Shown: positions 9,335 through 20,600 of the stretch, in pieces | Layout of the letters: each line of letters begins with the position of its first letter | Numbering within the stretch: the first letter of the stretch is position 1 | The notes under the pieces: model-generated | What the model saw: the letters and a program-made list of their open reading frames with translations, nothing else | Databases searched by the model: none | What the model was told of the DNA's origin: nothing | Assembly (NCBI GenBank): GCA_905178155.1 | Contig: CAJINV010000011.1 | Coordinates: 10,154-74,153, forward strand | Length of the DNA stretch: 64,000 bases | Source of the DNA: Amoebophrya sp. A120 | Lineage: Eukaryota > Sar > Dinophyceae > Syndiniales > Amoebophryaceae | Direction: 5' to 3' | Position numbers and translations under genes: made by a program

Positions 9335-12300
9335 TCATTGACAGGAGCGCGCCGCCTCATCGTGACGCCGTCGGATCATGGCGAGCGCGTCCTTGGCAGG
9401 GAGCTCGTTCGCTATGTGTCTCCTGTAGCCAGCCCCGTTCGTTCGTTCGTCAGCCTCGTAAATCGTCGACGTTTGCTCTGCTCCCAACGGCTCGAGTCCT
9501 TCCCTTTTGTGTCGGCACTTCGGCAGAGGAAGATGGTGGCGGCGGTACATTGGGTGGTCCCACTGTTCCGGGTGGGTGGGCAGCGCTTGTTTGATCACTT
9601 CGCAGCTGTATCCCCGAGAAAAAAGCAGGCAGGTGCTCGCAGCTGTAACGCAGAAATAAACACACAGAAAAATCTGTCATAGGCGGCCCCATAGTGCGCT
9701 ATTTAGGACACGCAAGACAGATTTTTCAGTGTGTTCATTTTTGCATTTACAAAGATGGCCCGCCGGCTTTTTTCTGTGGGATACACCGCAGGCTCTCACC
9801 CGTTCAGCACAGTCGTCCGCGGCCACTCTCTTCCCATGTGCTGGAGGTCCATCCGCTAGACCAAGGGAGACCCGCAATATCTCCGCGTAGGCCTGCTTTT
9901 CATTGTTCAGAAACAACTCCAGCAGCAATTTTCTTTCCGCGCAGTGCGTCCTCATCCGCCAGTCTTTATCCCAGAGAAAAAAGCTGGCAGGGCACATTTG
10001 TAATGCAAAAATCAATACACAGAAAAACTTGTCGTGGGTGGCCCCATAGCATGGGACTTCGGATATGCAATGCAATTTTTTTTGTGTATTCATTTTTGCA
10101 TTACAGAAATGCCCTCCAGCTTTTTTCTGTGTGATAGTCTTCCATTCCGATGAAGGTGCCATTGAGCCTCATGGCCACGTCGACGGACTTATTGTAAGGA
10201 AATATCCCGCCTCCCCATACTAAAAAGGAACAAGCCGCAGAAAATTTGCAATGCTGATGCGCGATCGCAAATCGGCTCCGTCTTGCAAGAAGGCAACTTC
10301 ACAGGCTCCGCCGCAGTATGAAGGCGGTTTGTGATGCTGTTGCACCTACAGTGTGGACATTTGTAATGCTAGGCCCTAGGTCAAAGCCTCGCTCCCCAGG
10401 GTTGACAGATGCCTGCAGTCCTCTAATGCAAGACAAGTGTGATTTGTGTACGAAAATGCAGCATCACAAATTAGCTTTTCGATATGGGGAGGGGTGTTTT
10501 TCCTTTTGATAAAACTGCACAGCACTGTTTTCCCCGCCGACGAGGTTCGCCGGCTGGTCGCGCAACTGTTTGCAGTATGCATGACAAATGTGTCTGGGTC
10601 TGGAAGGATGCGACTTGTGATGCTACCTTTCGAACACTCTACATAAAATCTGTATTGCATGAACAGCAAATCAAGAGGCGCAAACGCAATTGGCGGAGAG
10701 GGCATTTCTCATGCGGCATGAGCACCAGAAAGCCCTCGCAGAATCTCTAATGCTAGGGCATGCATCACAGACCCCATGGGTGATGCAAAATCTGCATGAT
10801 ACACTCCTGCATTCTTCCAGACCCGAACATATTTGCAGTTGATATGCACAGTTTGCGTGGGATCCAGCCGCGCTTTTTCTTTTTTTCTTCGGCTTGGCCG
10901 ACAAGCCGCAACACCAAAATTGGATCGGTTACGGTTAGCCCGAGCTGTTGTCGCGCTTTGCGCTCGGCCTATTACAATGAAACGCCCCCCCTCGTCACCA
11001 TGTTCAAAGGGAGATTTCTTGTCTAGCATGCTTTGTGCAGCTCACAGATTAGTTTGTCACCCTAGAAGGCAACAGATAGAGATGCGGGCTGCAGTGCTTT
11101 CTCCTTCAGCATGGCAGGAAGCAACTGGAAGTAGCGGGAAACAGCATGACAAGTTGCCTGCATACGCAGCTGCAAGTGCGTCTCTTGGCCTTCTAGCAAC
11201 ACAGGTTCATAATTTCTGTGCGCAAATCTAGAGTTCCACATTGACTTTTCGATATGGGGAGAGGGGATTTTTCCTCGCAATACGGTTTGGTTAAGGGTGT
11301 CCGCTCTGTGGATATGGACGCGCGTCCACTTTGCCGTCAGGAATCGGAGCGGCAACGTATTTGTGTGGAGAATATGAAGTGCAAAATTATCGCACTCGTA
11401 GTAATTGCTGTTACGTACCTACAAACCTCTCTCCTAAGGTAAAAAAACAGCATCACAAATTGATTTGTAGTGCTGAGCTAATTCGTATATGCAACTTGTT
11501 GTACTAGGAGCGCGGTAACAATTAAATCAACTAACTCGGATCTCCGAGTTAGTGGCCCGGCCGTCCGAATCCGGGCGGCCGGACGACTAACTCGGGATTG
11601 TAAGTGGGAAAGTTTTTCGATTGTTATAGCGACGCCGGAGCCGACGACTTCGATCAGAGGCGTGCTTTGAAAACGTCCTGGCAACATATGCAATTCGTGC
11701 GGTTTTGTGCATAATTTTTGCGCTTTCATCAAAAAACGCGCTTCAGTCGGAAAGCGTGTAAAACTGTTGCGCTTCGTAAATGTTAGCTTCACGGCAGGGA
11801 ATATTTCGCCATGACAAAACAGGCATCGCCTGCGTTGCAAAGAAAGCGAAAACGTTGCCCCGCCGATTTTCAAAAAAAACCCTAAGAGCACAAATAACAT
11901 GCACAAAAGCACAAATCCGCATAGGGAATTCCGGCAGTCACCGACTGCGCGAGTTGCCTGCTAGCTAGTGGTCGCCACGAGTTACCCTTACCTGGCTAGG
12001 GAGCTCGTGCGTGGCGACCAGTCTCGGCCGCCCGCAAAACTTTCGCACTTACAGGCCCGAGTTAGTCGTCCGGCCGCCCGGATCCGGACGGCCGGGCGAC
12101 TAACTCGGAGATCCGAGTTAGTTGATTTAATTGTTACCGCGCTCTAGTACGACAATTTTGCAATTCATAGGGAAACTCGAAGAACAATTTCGCGTGGAGT
12201 TCGTGCAGGGGAATCCGCAGTGCTGCAGCAGGTTGGTCACTGGTGTAGACGCGGCACATATCCACCTGTGTAGATTGACGTCCACGGCACCCCAGAGAAG

Positions 12301-14627
12301 TTGTCATGCGAATAAACTGGCAGTGTTCATCGAAGTGTGTGTCATGCGGCTCTCCACGAGAGGGACTTTGTAGCCGTGTTTGGAACAACAACAAAGCGCT
12401 CATGCGCTAATCAGGACAAGAAATTGGACTCGCCATCATGCGTTTCAACTAGCTATGCAGGACTACACTGCACCAAAAGTAGCTGCTAAACTACTTGTCA
12501 TGCCGCGCGGGTCCGAGAGCAGGTTCATCTTGCTGACCCTGGGGAACTACAAGGGACGTCTTTGTGTATCCACCGGATAATGCAGGATGCCACTGGCTGC
12601 AGTGCCGAAGTAGTCCACGTATTCCCGGTCCTGAATTTCCGGATTCCGCACCTCGAACGTCATTGAGATCCGGAGCCCGGTCTCTTTTTTTTTCCCAAGT
12701 GCGTCTGCCGGCTCCTGGTGAAGACCACGGTCCTTCGTGAGGAGCAACCGGTTCGCGTTGCTGTAGAAGTCGTCCTATCAACCGCAAATAAGTATGTCTG
12801 GGTCTGGAAGTTTGTAAACTTGTCACGCAGGAGGTCTCCCATGACCCATGACCATGAGGTCTGGAATGAGGGACCTAGCGTGACAGATTCTGTGAGGTCT
12901 CTGCCATGCCTATCCTGCATGAGAAACTCCCTCGCAATTTGGTCGAAAGTGGACAGCTTTCGGCGCTCATGCAACACAGATTTTTGCATGATTCGGATTT
13001 AGCATGACAAGTTGCAATCTTCCAGACCCAGACATGTTTGCAATCCATACGTCTGTATTCTCATCATGGAGAAGCACCGCACGGACGCCGAAGGTGTAGT
13101 TCTCCTGGGTGAATTGCATTTTTTGCTGATGTATCAAATGCAAAAATGTCATCTGGGTCTGCAAGAATGCAAGACTTGTCATGCACGTTTTGAATGGTAA
13201 TTGAGGTTTGAAATGCAAATCCTAGCATGACAGATTTTGTGAGGTCTCCATCATGCCGATTCTGCATCAGAAACTGCTTGTGTACTTGGTCGAAAGTGGA
13301 CAGCTTTGGGTCATCATGCAACACAGATTTTTGCATGATTCTGTAATTACTTTGACAAGTACCACTTTTCCAGACCCAGACATTCTTGCATTTGATATGA
13401 TGTTCCCGCCGTTGTCTGTCGACGGCGTTCTTCTTTTGCACGTCCTTGAGCGACAGGGCATCGGCCTTCTCCTTCATCAGGCGCTCCTTAATCGGTGTGA
13501 CGGGCATACACGGTTCGTTTCCGAGCATCTGAAACAGAGTTCGTTGAGTATGGCGTTCTCAACTGTCACATTCTCCACTGTTATGCGACGAATTTTTTGT
13601 CATGCAAGAACAACAAAAGTGAGATGAGGACCGTTCTTGCGCGTCTCGCATAATACAGATTTGGCAAAGAAGAGTCCAATGGGGAACTTTGTTGTCATGC
13701 GAAGAAGCTTGATCGTGTGTGGCGTGATACTGATTCTGCGCGATAAAAAATTCATGTAACAGTTGCGAGTGTTTATGCTTGAGATGCTTATTCCCATATT
13801 GAATGTCCTCTGGAAGAGTATCCTCTAGAAGAAAGTGCCATCCTCTTTCGTAGCCAGGATTTTTGGACAGCTGTTAATATACCAAAATCCAGAGTTAGTT
13901 CAGGAAAATCCTCATGACCAGGTACTGTAGGTGTTCCGAGGAACAATGACGGACCGTTTTTGAGAAATCTATGTTGCTGCTCTTGTTTTCTTTTCTGCGG
14001 GATGAATTTTTCCAAAGGAAGAACACAGCGATTAGAAGATATACAATGCTTCGTGACATCACAAGTAGATGCTGTGTGAGAGAGATTAGTCCTGGCGCAG
14101 CCGAAAATAATCCAAATCTGCATGACCACAACTACATCGAGGCAGCTACAACTTCATTTTCCACAGGATAAAAGGGCTGGCGCGAGTTTGCGTTCGGGAA
14201 TTTTCTGTCGTAGCTATCATGAGCAAAACGGTCCCCACCCCACAGTGAAGTTGCTAAATCTGCAACACAAGTCTCAAAGTTTTGGGCGGTATGCATGACA
14301 AGTGACCATCTGCAGTGCTGGCTAGCAAGGGAAGCCGCATGAAAAAGCTCCTCTCACTCTAATCCTGTTTACAGCACTACAAATGCCAACACATGACTGG
14401 AAATGCCTCTCATGGACATGCGCATTGCAAATGTCCCTGGCAGTGCAAATCTGCATGACAACGCTGGGGTGGTGACGTTTTTGCCCAGGATAGTAGCAGA
14501 CCACCACCGTGTTGACCGCCTCGGCATGCATGCGACGGACATTTTGGCGCCGAAAATTCGCGAGCTGCTCCTCCTCGGTTGCCTCGAACCAGGTAGCGTA
14601 CGCTGTCCCAGTGTTCTGGTTAGCCAT
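9335..14627 (-). CDS. Hypothetical protein interrupted by at least 11 introners
   Basis: Family not recognised. The probable start is the ATG at 14625-14627. The stop is at 9335. Eleven introners split it: 14215-14492, 13819-14170, 13132-13397, 12776-13049, 12267-12568, 11373-12169, 10970-11282, 10576-10844, 10190-10511, 9967-10136 and 9609-9783. Collapsing each element with one repeat keeps one frame from about 13528 to the stop. The stretch 13529-13800, between exons, is unresolved and probably hides a decayed introner. The reconstructed protein is roughly 430 residues, soluble, with a KKKKR patch near residue 260 and a His/Arg-rich C-terminal half. Part of one exon is duplicated at 15751-15992. 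Confidence 0.65.
9609..9783. mobile_element. Introner, family 5
   Basis: TATCCCCGAGAAAAAAGCAG left end, CTTTTTTCTGTGGGATA right end. The flanking repeat is not clear, but an in-frame join at TGCG is possible. Confidence 0.7.
9967..10136. mobile_element. Introner, family 5
   Basis: TATCCCAGAGAAAAAAGCTG left end, CTTTTTTCTGTGTGATA right end. Exact GTCTT repeats at 9962-9966 and 10137-10141. Removal keeps the frame. Confidence 0.85.
10190..10511. mobile_element. Introner, family 4
   Basis: TATTGTAAGGAAATATCCC left end, TTTTTCCTTTTGATA right end. Flanks GGACT/AAACT. Removal keeps the frame. Confidence 0.75.
10576..10844. mobile_element. Introner, family 1
   Basis: TATGCATGACAAATGTGTC left end, GCAGTTGATA right end. 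Flanks TGCAG/TGCAC. Removal keeps the frame. Its right half is duplicated at 15751-15890. Confidence 0.82.
10709..10945. repeat. Segmental duplication, copy 1
   Basis: Covers the right half of the introner at 10576-10844 plus the adjoining exon. A near-identical copy lies at 15751-15992. Confidence 0.85.
10970..11282. mobile_element. Introner, family 4
   Basis: TATTACAATGAAACGCCCCC left end, GATTTTTCCTCGCAATA right end. Flanks CGGCC/CGGTT. Removal keeps the frame. Confidence 0.72.
11373..12169. mobile_element. Introner, family 3, hosting a foldback element
   Basis: TATGAAGTGCAAAATTATCG left end, CGACAATTTTGCAATTCATA right end. Flanks GAGAA/GGGAA. Without the 637-bp element at 11508-12144 it would be an ordinary ~157-bp family 3 introner. 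Removal keeps the host frame. Confidence 0.8.
11508..12144. mobile_element. 637-bp foldback/MITE-like element
   Basis: Terminal inverted repeats of about 110 bp with only a few mismatches, starting GAGCGCGGTAACAATTAAAT at both ends. Each arm contains further palindromes built on CTAACTCGG/CCGAGTTAG and on a GGCCG/CGGCC stem. TAG flanks both sides (11505-11507, 12145-12147). There is no open frame of note inside, so it is non-autonomous. Confidence 0.85.
12267..12568. mobile_element. Introner, family 2 variant
   Basis: GACGTCC arms close to both ends. Exact TCCACC flanks at 12261-12266 and 12569-12574. Removal keeps the frame. Confidence 0.78.
12776..13049. mobile_element. Introner, family 1
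   Basis: TATCAACCGCAAATAAGTATG left arm, CAATCCATA right end. Flanks CGTCC/CGTCT. Removal keeps the frame. Confidence 0.83.
13132..13397. mobile_element. Introner, family 1
   Basis: TATCAAATGCAAAAATGTC left end, GCATTTGATA right end. Exact TGATG repeats at 13127-13131 and 13398-13402. Removal keeps the frame. Confidence 0.9.
13819..14170. mobile_element. Introner, divergent family 2-like
   Basis: TATCCTCTAGAAGAAAGTG left end and CATTTTCCACAGGATA right end share short arms. Flanks AAGAG/AAAGG. Weaker than other calls. Confidence 0.55.
14215..14492. mobile_element. Introner, family 2
   Basis: TATCATGAGCAAAACGGTCC left end, GACGTTTTTGCCCAGGATA right end. Exact GTAGC repeats at 14210-14214 and 14493-14497. 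Removal keeps the frame. Confidence 0.88.
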
Positions 14628-15312
14628 TGCAGCTCTGTTTTTTGTCACTCTAGTATAAGCTTATCTTTGTATAATTTTGTTCTTCAACAAGAAGTGAGTA
14701 CCCTGAGTACTTCGTTTGTGCATATCAAGTAAAAACGAAATAGCATGTAGTTCTTTCTACTCCCAGCGGAGCGCAAGAGAACAAAGGTAGGAAAATATAT
14801 ATGCGTAAGGATGATCACAGCGAGGGGTTGATAAAAAAGGCGCACTAGACTACAGAAAATGAAATCCTTTGTGCACAAGAAAGGTTCGTTGCTCGTCTTA
14901 CATAACTAATCCAGAAAAGGTGATATGAACGAGGAGGTGAAAGAAATATTCTCAAGACAGCTTGCAACTTCGATTGAAAGAGAAGCATCGTTGCGAATTT
15001 TGCGAAATAAAGCTTTTGATACACGACGAGAGACTCCCTGATCGATGCATTCCGATCATAAAAATTCTGCATGTACACTGAAACATAAGTACTTAGCCGA
15101 GATCGTTGCAGATTATAGCACCGCGTGATCAAAAACATCGCAGATTTGAAGATCGGCAATTTCCTACGGAGAAATAATGATCCAATTGTTCATTTTTCCG
15201 TCGTGGCATCTCAATGGAGAAGCAAATGCAAACCTTACCAGTTAAGTATGATCTTTTCGACGGTACCACTGTCGATCACTAGCCGAGCAGCGTGCGCAAC
15301 GCCACACACAGC
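14628..15312. other. Intergenic, nothing recognised
   Basis: AT-rich. A 104-codon minus frame (14845-15159) has no recognisable features. Confidence 0.4.
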
Positions 15313-15720
15313 TTGTCCTGGTGTTTCGGACTTACAGCAATTAAGAGAAAAGATTTACAACTGCTGGGTCGGAGCTAGATCTCCACACGGGGGGATCCAT
15401 TGTCTCGGTTAAGATCTTATCAACTGTAAAAATGTCTGGGTCTGGAAACTTGTGATGCTGGGTGGCGTCTCATGATGAGGCCACAAATGCTGGCTCAGCA
15501 TGACAAGTTTCTGAGCTTCTAGGTGTTGCCTATTCTGCATGACAAACTGCGTTCCTGCATCACAGAAAAACTGAGCTCTTGGGTAACGTGCATGACAGAT
15601 TTAAGAGTCATGCCAGACAAGCATGACAAACATGCATTCTTCCAGACCCAGACATTTTTACATTTGATAGATCTTGACTGGAGCATGGGGGTGTAAATAA
15701 ATCTGATTGGAGCTGCAGAT
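15313..15720. repeat. Dispersed repeat copy split by an introner
   Basis: Matches 7855-8025. An introner (15418-15669) sits inside its GATCT site, giving a filled-site partner to the empty site at 7954-7958. Confidence 0.85.
15418..15669. mobile_element. Introner, family 1, with known empty site
   Basis: TATCAACTGTAAAAATGTC left end, ACATTTGATA right end. Exact GATCT repeats at 15413-15417 and 15670-15674. The related repeat at 7855-8215 has one GATCT and no element. Confidence 0.93.
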
Positions 15721-15750
15721 CTCATGCGGAGAAGGCATTTCTCATGCGGC

Positions 15751-15992
15751 ATTTCTCATGCGGCATGAGCACCAGAAAGCCCTCGCAGAATCTCTAATGC
15801 TAGGGCATGCATCACAGACCCCATGGGTGATGCAAAATCTGCATGATACACTCCTGCATTCTTCCAGACCCGAACATATTTGCAGTTGATATGTACAGTT
15901 TGCGTGGGATCCAGCGCGCTTTTTCTTCTTTTCTTCTCCTTGGCCGACAAGCCGCAACACCAAAATTGGATCGGTTACGGTTAGCCCGAGCT
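15751..15992. repeat. Segmental duplication, copy 2
   Basis: Near-identical to 10709-10945: the right half of an introner plus part of an exon of the gene at 9335-14627. Similarity stops at about 15992. Confidence 0.85.
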
Positions 15993-16139
15993 GTTTACAA
16001 ACATATAAAAATCCACCCATTTGCATTGGAACACTTCTGACTCCCCCCTTACTATCGCTTACCACAACTACTACAAATACTGCATGAAGAAATAAAGACG
16101 GTAGGTGGCGCTCATCCTGCTTCGTCGCGTGCAAAGCCA

Positions 16140-17095
16140 AACAAGTTGGGTGGCATTGCGACGATAAACTCGGCGAGATATTTCTATCTCGGTTGTTCCG
16201 AAAACGGAATTTACCAACTTTTCGGAGACAGGCCGGCGCAGCGGCAGTGACCGAGGAGAACAAGAGCAAACTCTTGAAATTCGGCGACCAATACTACTTC
16301 CTCAAGATCGTGGCCCGGGTGGCAAACAGCATTCGCGCGAACGAGGGGTCGGCGGAAGGCGACGGGCCGGACAAATTCAAGCGTGACGACTTGAAAAAGC
16401 TGAAGAAGGACGCACTCGCATTGTTAGGCGACAACGCGGACGACCTCGCTTTCTTCAAGCTGAAACCCGTCAGAACCGAAATCGCATGGGGGTGTAAATA
16501 AATCTGATTGGAGCTGCAGATCTCGTGCGCCTGCAGCTAGGTTCCTCCCCGCTGCGGGGGCTGGTCGCCCCTGTCTCAGCAAAAATCACGTCCGCAGCCA
16601 GCCCTTCCAAACAGCAAACAGCAGAGGATGATCTTCAGCAAAACCCACGCCGATGTTCTAACGAGGACAGCAAATCCCGGCGGAATCAGCCAAAGTTCGT
16701 GCGTCCGGTCTTCCTATCCATCCCCACTCCAAAATCAGTACAACTCCACACCAGCAGCTTGACGGACATGGTTTTCTCATACCTTGCTACCAAAGACCAG
16801 AAATTCCGGGTGCGGAGACAGAGCGGGAATGAAGACAAGAGGCTATGCAGCGAAGATGAACTTTTAGGATTCTTACAGCTTGAGAGCCCCGACGTAGATT
16901 TCACGATGAACAGCATTCGGGATTTTTGTTTTCTATCAGAACAATCTATATCAATACGACTAGCACTAGCAGGCGAGAACGCCGAGCAGCGGCGCAGGGC
17001 GATTCGGATCGAGCGTGAGGGGCTTGATTCGAAAAGCTTTGCAATACCCCTGCCCGAGCCTGAATGGGCTCAGATTCCGAAGAAGCATGGGGGTG
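16140..17095 (+). pseudogene. Plus-strand coding-like segments around a repeat core
   Basis: Two stretches, 16140-16486 and 16525-17083, have GC-rich codon use and charged, protein-like translations (for example near 16270-16480). They are separated by one copy of the ~40-bp repeat core (16486-16525) and bounded by another at 17083. The first stretch also changes frame near 16230. No family recognised. They look like rearranged pieces of one or two genes rather than an intact gene. Confidence 0.35.
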
Positions 17096-17315
17096 TAAAT
17101 AAATCTGATTGGAGCTGCAGATCTTCAGCGTCGATCTCGTGCGCCACTTAGTGATCGCAACGCGCGCCTCTTCCAGATTGGGAAGTCATGGTGACGTGCA
17201 ACGGATCCACCATGAAGATCACTGACAGAAATACTATTACAGGATCTTGAGCACGGTATTTCCTGGAACTGATCGCAGTTTTACGTCTCGACAGACAACC
17301 GAAAGAGCATCTGGT
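17083..17315. repeat. Dispersed repeat, partial copy
   Basis: Matches 7965-8200 with scattered differences. Followed directly by a ~200-bp repeat shared with 19722-19925. Confidence 0.75.
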
Positions 17316-17324
17316 TGCATACCG

Positions 17325-17530
17325 AGTTCAAATCGAAGACCATCTAAAAAAACATCTTCAATCCTTCAGATCCGCATTACAGATTCTCTGTCCCAATTCT
17401 AGTTTTCTCAGTTTCTGATGCTAAAGCCGTATTCGTAAGCGTGCCCGTAGCCGTGGTTCACCTAGTTGAAGATAGGAAAACGGTAGTGCGTCACTCGGAT
17501 TCAGTGGAAATCAGACTTACGTTCCGACGA
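17325..17530. repeat. Repeat shared with 19722-19925
   Basis: About 200 bp alignable by eye to 19722-19925. A short part also resembles 29028-29070. Function unknown. Confidence 0.6.
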
Positions 17531-17647
17531 GTACAAGAAAGGAACACTCAGTTCACAACAGCGGTGCCGCAGAGGATGCTCAGTTGTACATGTACTGAAA
17601 GTTGTACCGAGACCAGGTGGTGGACGTCTGTACATCTAGTCAACGTC

Positions 17648-20600
17648 CTATACTAGCAAAGATTCAACATCTTGTTCCGTGTGCCCGCCTTGAATCAGTG
17701 CAAGTTTCAAGATCAACGTGTGCATGTACCAGTATTTTGTCTCTAAATTGAACACCTCCTGGCCGAGCTTTTTGCCCCTATCTGCAATTTTCTCCGCCCA
17801 GTGGTCATTTGCCACGATGAAATTCAACTTGTCGTAGAAGTCTTTCAGATCCCGACGCACGGGAATGTAGTGCTCGTACGGCTGAAAGATCTTGTCGATC
17901 TGGTTGTCATACCGGAAATGTGCGCGAAACAGGACCTGCCCGGCGAGAAAGGACCAGATATCGCGCAGAGAAACGTTGTCGTTGAAATTGTACTTGTAAA
18001 CCACCTGGTCCAGCTCCGAGAAGTACTTCTCCCCCACAGCAGTTCCTTCGTTCTTCTCGAAGTGTGCTTCAAAGTTCCGGTGCACAAAAGCGTTCCACGC
18101 TTCCCGATTCGCAAAAGACTCCGGTTTATTTTCAAGAATCTGTGGCAAGGCCTTCTCCGCGGACACGCGGCCCGGAAATAGCGCAAAGTCTTCGACTATC
18201 AACTGCAAAAATGTCTGGGTCTGGAAGGTTGGAACTTGTTGTGCTAATTTTAGTTTTTAAAAAAATCTGTATTGCATGAGCAGCAAGAGGAGCCCAGTTT
18301 GTGCTACACGGGGAGCGCATATGTCATGCGGGATTTGCATCAGGAAGGCTTCTAAAAATATTTGATTCTAGATCATGCATTACAGACATCCCGAGTCATG
18401 CAAAATATGCATGACAAACCTGGTAACTCCTAGACCCAGACATTTTTGCATTTGATATCGATCGGGTTGAACTCGAGGCTGCGCGGCCAACTTGTTGCTT
18501 TGATGTTGATCTTGCTTGCAAACCTGCTGTGTCTAGTACGTCTGGCAAGATGCCAAGCTGTTCTGCCTTTTAGTTACACTTCACAGAAGTCGCGATGTGC
18601 CAAGTTTGTCTATGTACTTCTTGCGTGTACTGCAATAGTACTTACCATAAGCCGTCGATGATCACTTTGTTTTCATCCCTCGTTATTCTTTCATGGTCGA
18701 CTAGTAGACTCATTTATTCGACTTCCTACTCGTGCAGAGTACGGCGCAATATTGATGAGGGGCGGTTTTCATCTTCAAAAGACCTGGGCTCAATGCTATG
18801 CTTTGCGTGTGTTTATCCACACCCTCTGTTCTACTGAAGGATGCAGAAACAGCATGTCAAACGAGCCTGCTTTTCCAGACCGAGACATTTTTTTGCAGTA
18901 GATAGTCGAAGGAAAAGGAGGTTTTGTTGGAAAAGAGGAAGGGGTACTTCTGCTCCTTCGTTCCAATTTCCCGGTCTGCATCTAAAAATCGAAACTGCAT
19001 TTGCTGTTTTTTCAAAATCGAAACTGTTCTGCGCCCCCATAATGCTGCTTCGCACTGGTCTGTCTTCGTTCCCCGTCTGTCTTGTTGCCTGCGTTCTTCT
19101 TTCTGGTCCCCCGTGTTCCTGTTCGTGTCGGTGGTCTTTCCTGTGTCGCTTGTTTTCCTTCGCCCCGGTTTCTGTTGTTCCTGCTGCTACCGCTTCTGTG
19201 TCTGTGCCGGTGCTCTAGTGCTGTCCTGGGTTTTCTTCTTGCTGTCCTGGTGTTTTCGCACCTCTGCCCGAGTGTTCTACGTTAGCTTGACTGCTTTTCG
19301 CCAAAATCTGCTAGTGCTAGTGCCTAAAATCCCGAGGCCCGCAGTCAAATCATCGTCATCATCATCACAAGTCTTTCCTGCTTCTTCCCCGAACACAAGC
19401 GGCGATCAGTCTCCAACAGCTAGTCATCCCCGCGACCCGATAGGAACGAAGCCTAAAACTGTGAACGCAAATTTCGAATCCCGAAACTAGTCTCAAATCT
19501 TAAATCCCGGTAGGTCAAATAGGTACTGCTACTGCAAGACGGGTCCGGGGTCAGAACTGCATCGATCGGAATCTTCTATCAGCGAGGGAACACCGTCGGA
19601 GGAAGAAGTTGCAGTCACCGGCAAAGTCGCTACACGACTACACGCCCCCTGACTGGAACTTCTTCTTCGTTTTCGTCTTGAACCCCGACGTTATTTTTTC
19701 AGACGCAAACATACCGACATCAAATCGAACACCATCTAAAGCTACATCTTAAATTCCACAGATACGCATTACAAATCCATAGTCCCAAGTCTAGTTTTTC
19801 CAGTTTCTCATGCTAAATCCGTATTCCTAAACAGCCCGCAGTGACCGTAGCCATGGCTCACCTCCTTGAAAGTAGTAAGAAAGCCAGTTTTTCATGCGGA
19901 TTCAGCGTAAATCAGAGTTAATTTCTTTGCTTTCCTCTTCCTCTCTTTTCCTATTTTCTTCGTCTTTCGATCGTAGCAAGAATTTGCTTGCTTTTCTTCG
20001 GTTTTCTGGCCCTTTTCTTGCTCGATCGATTTCTTTTCCTCTTTCTTATCATCCTGTTCATTTTCTGCATTTCCTAACTTTTGATCTATGAGAAACAGCG
20101 TTCAAAACTAGTTTTCAAATACACACCTTTCCAGACGAAGACACTTTTTTGCAGTAGATACTCGAATATCAAATGTAAAAGTGTCTGGGTCTGGAAGAAT
20201 GCAACTTGTGATGCTATTTTTGGAATCCAAAAAAATCTGTATTGCATGAGCAACAAGAGGCGTCCAGTTTTTGCTCCGCGGAGAGGGGATTTCTCATGCG
20301 GGATAGGCATCAAGATGCCCGCAAAAAAATTGTGATGCTGGTGCATACATCACAGACATCACGGGTCATGCAAAATGAGCACGACAAGCCTTGCAATCTT
20401 CCAGACCCAGACATTTTTACAGTTGATATCGAAGGAAAAGGCGGTTTTGTTGGAAAAGAGGAAGGGGTACTGGCGAATATTCTCTTCGTCGTGCGCAGTG
20501 AGGAGGAGTGAACCTTTCCCGGTTATCCTCAGTAGAAACGTCCGCACGACCCCAGAGTTGTCATGCAAAAGGGCAAAAAACGCACGTGTTTCTTATGCGC

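Noticed and set aside
13529-13813. Possible eleventh exon or decayed introner
   Set aside because: Introner interior words are present but no arms or repeats could be placed. Left unannotated.
19840-19870. SL-like ccgtagccatggctca (also a weaker match near 17441)
   Set aside because: Only part of the SL matches, with a gap. It belongs to a ~200-bp repeat, so not a spliced leader.
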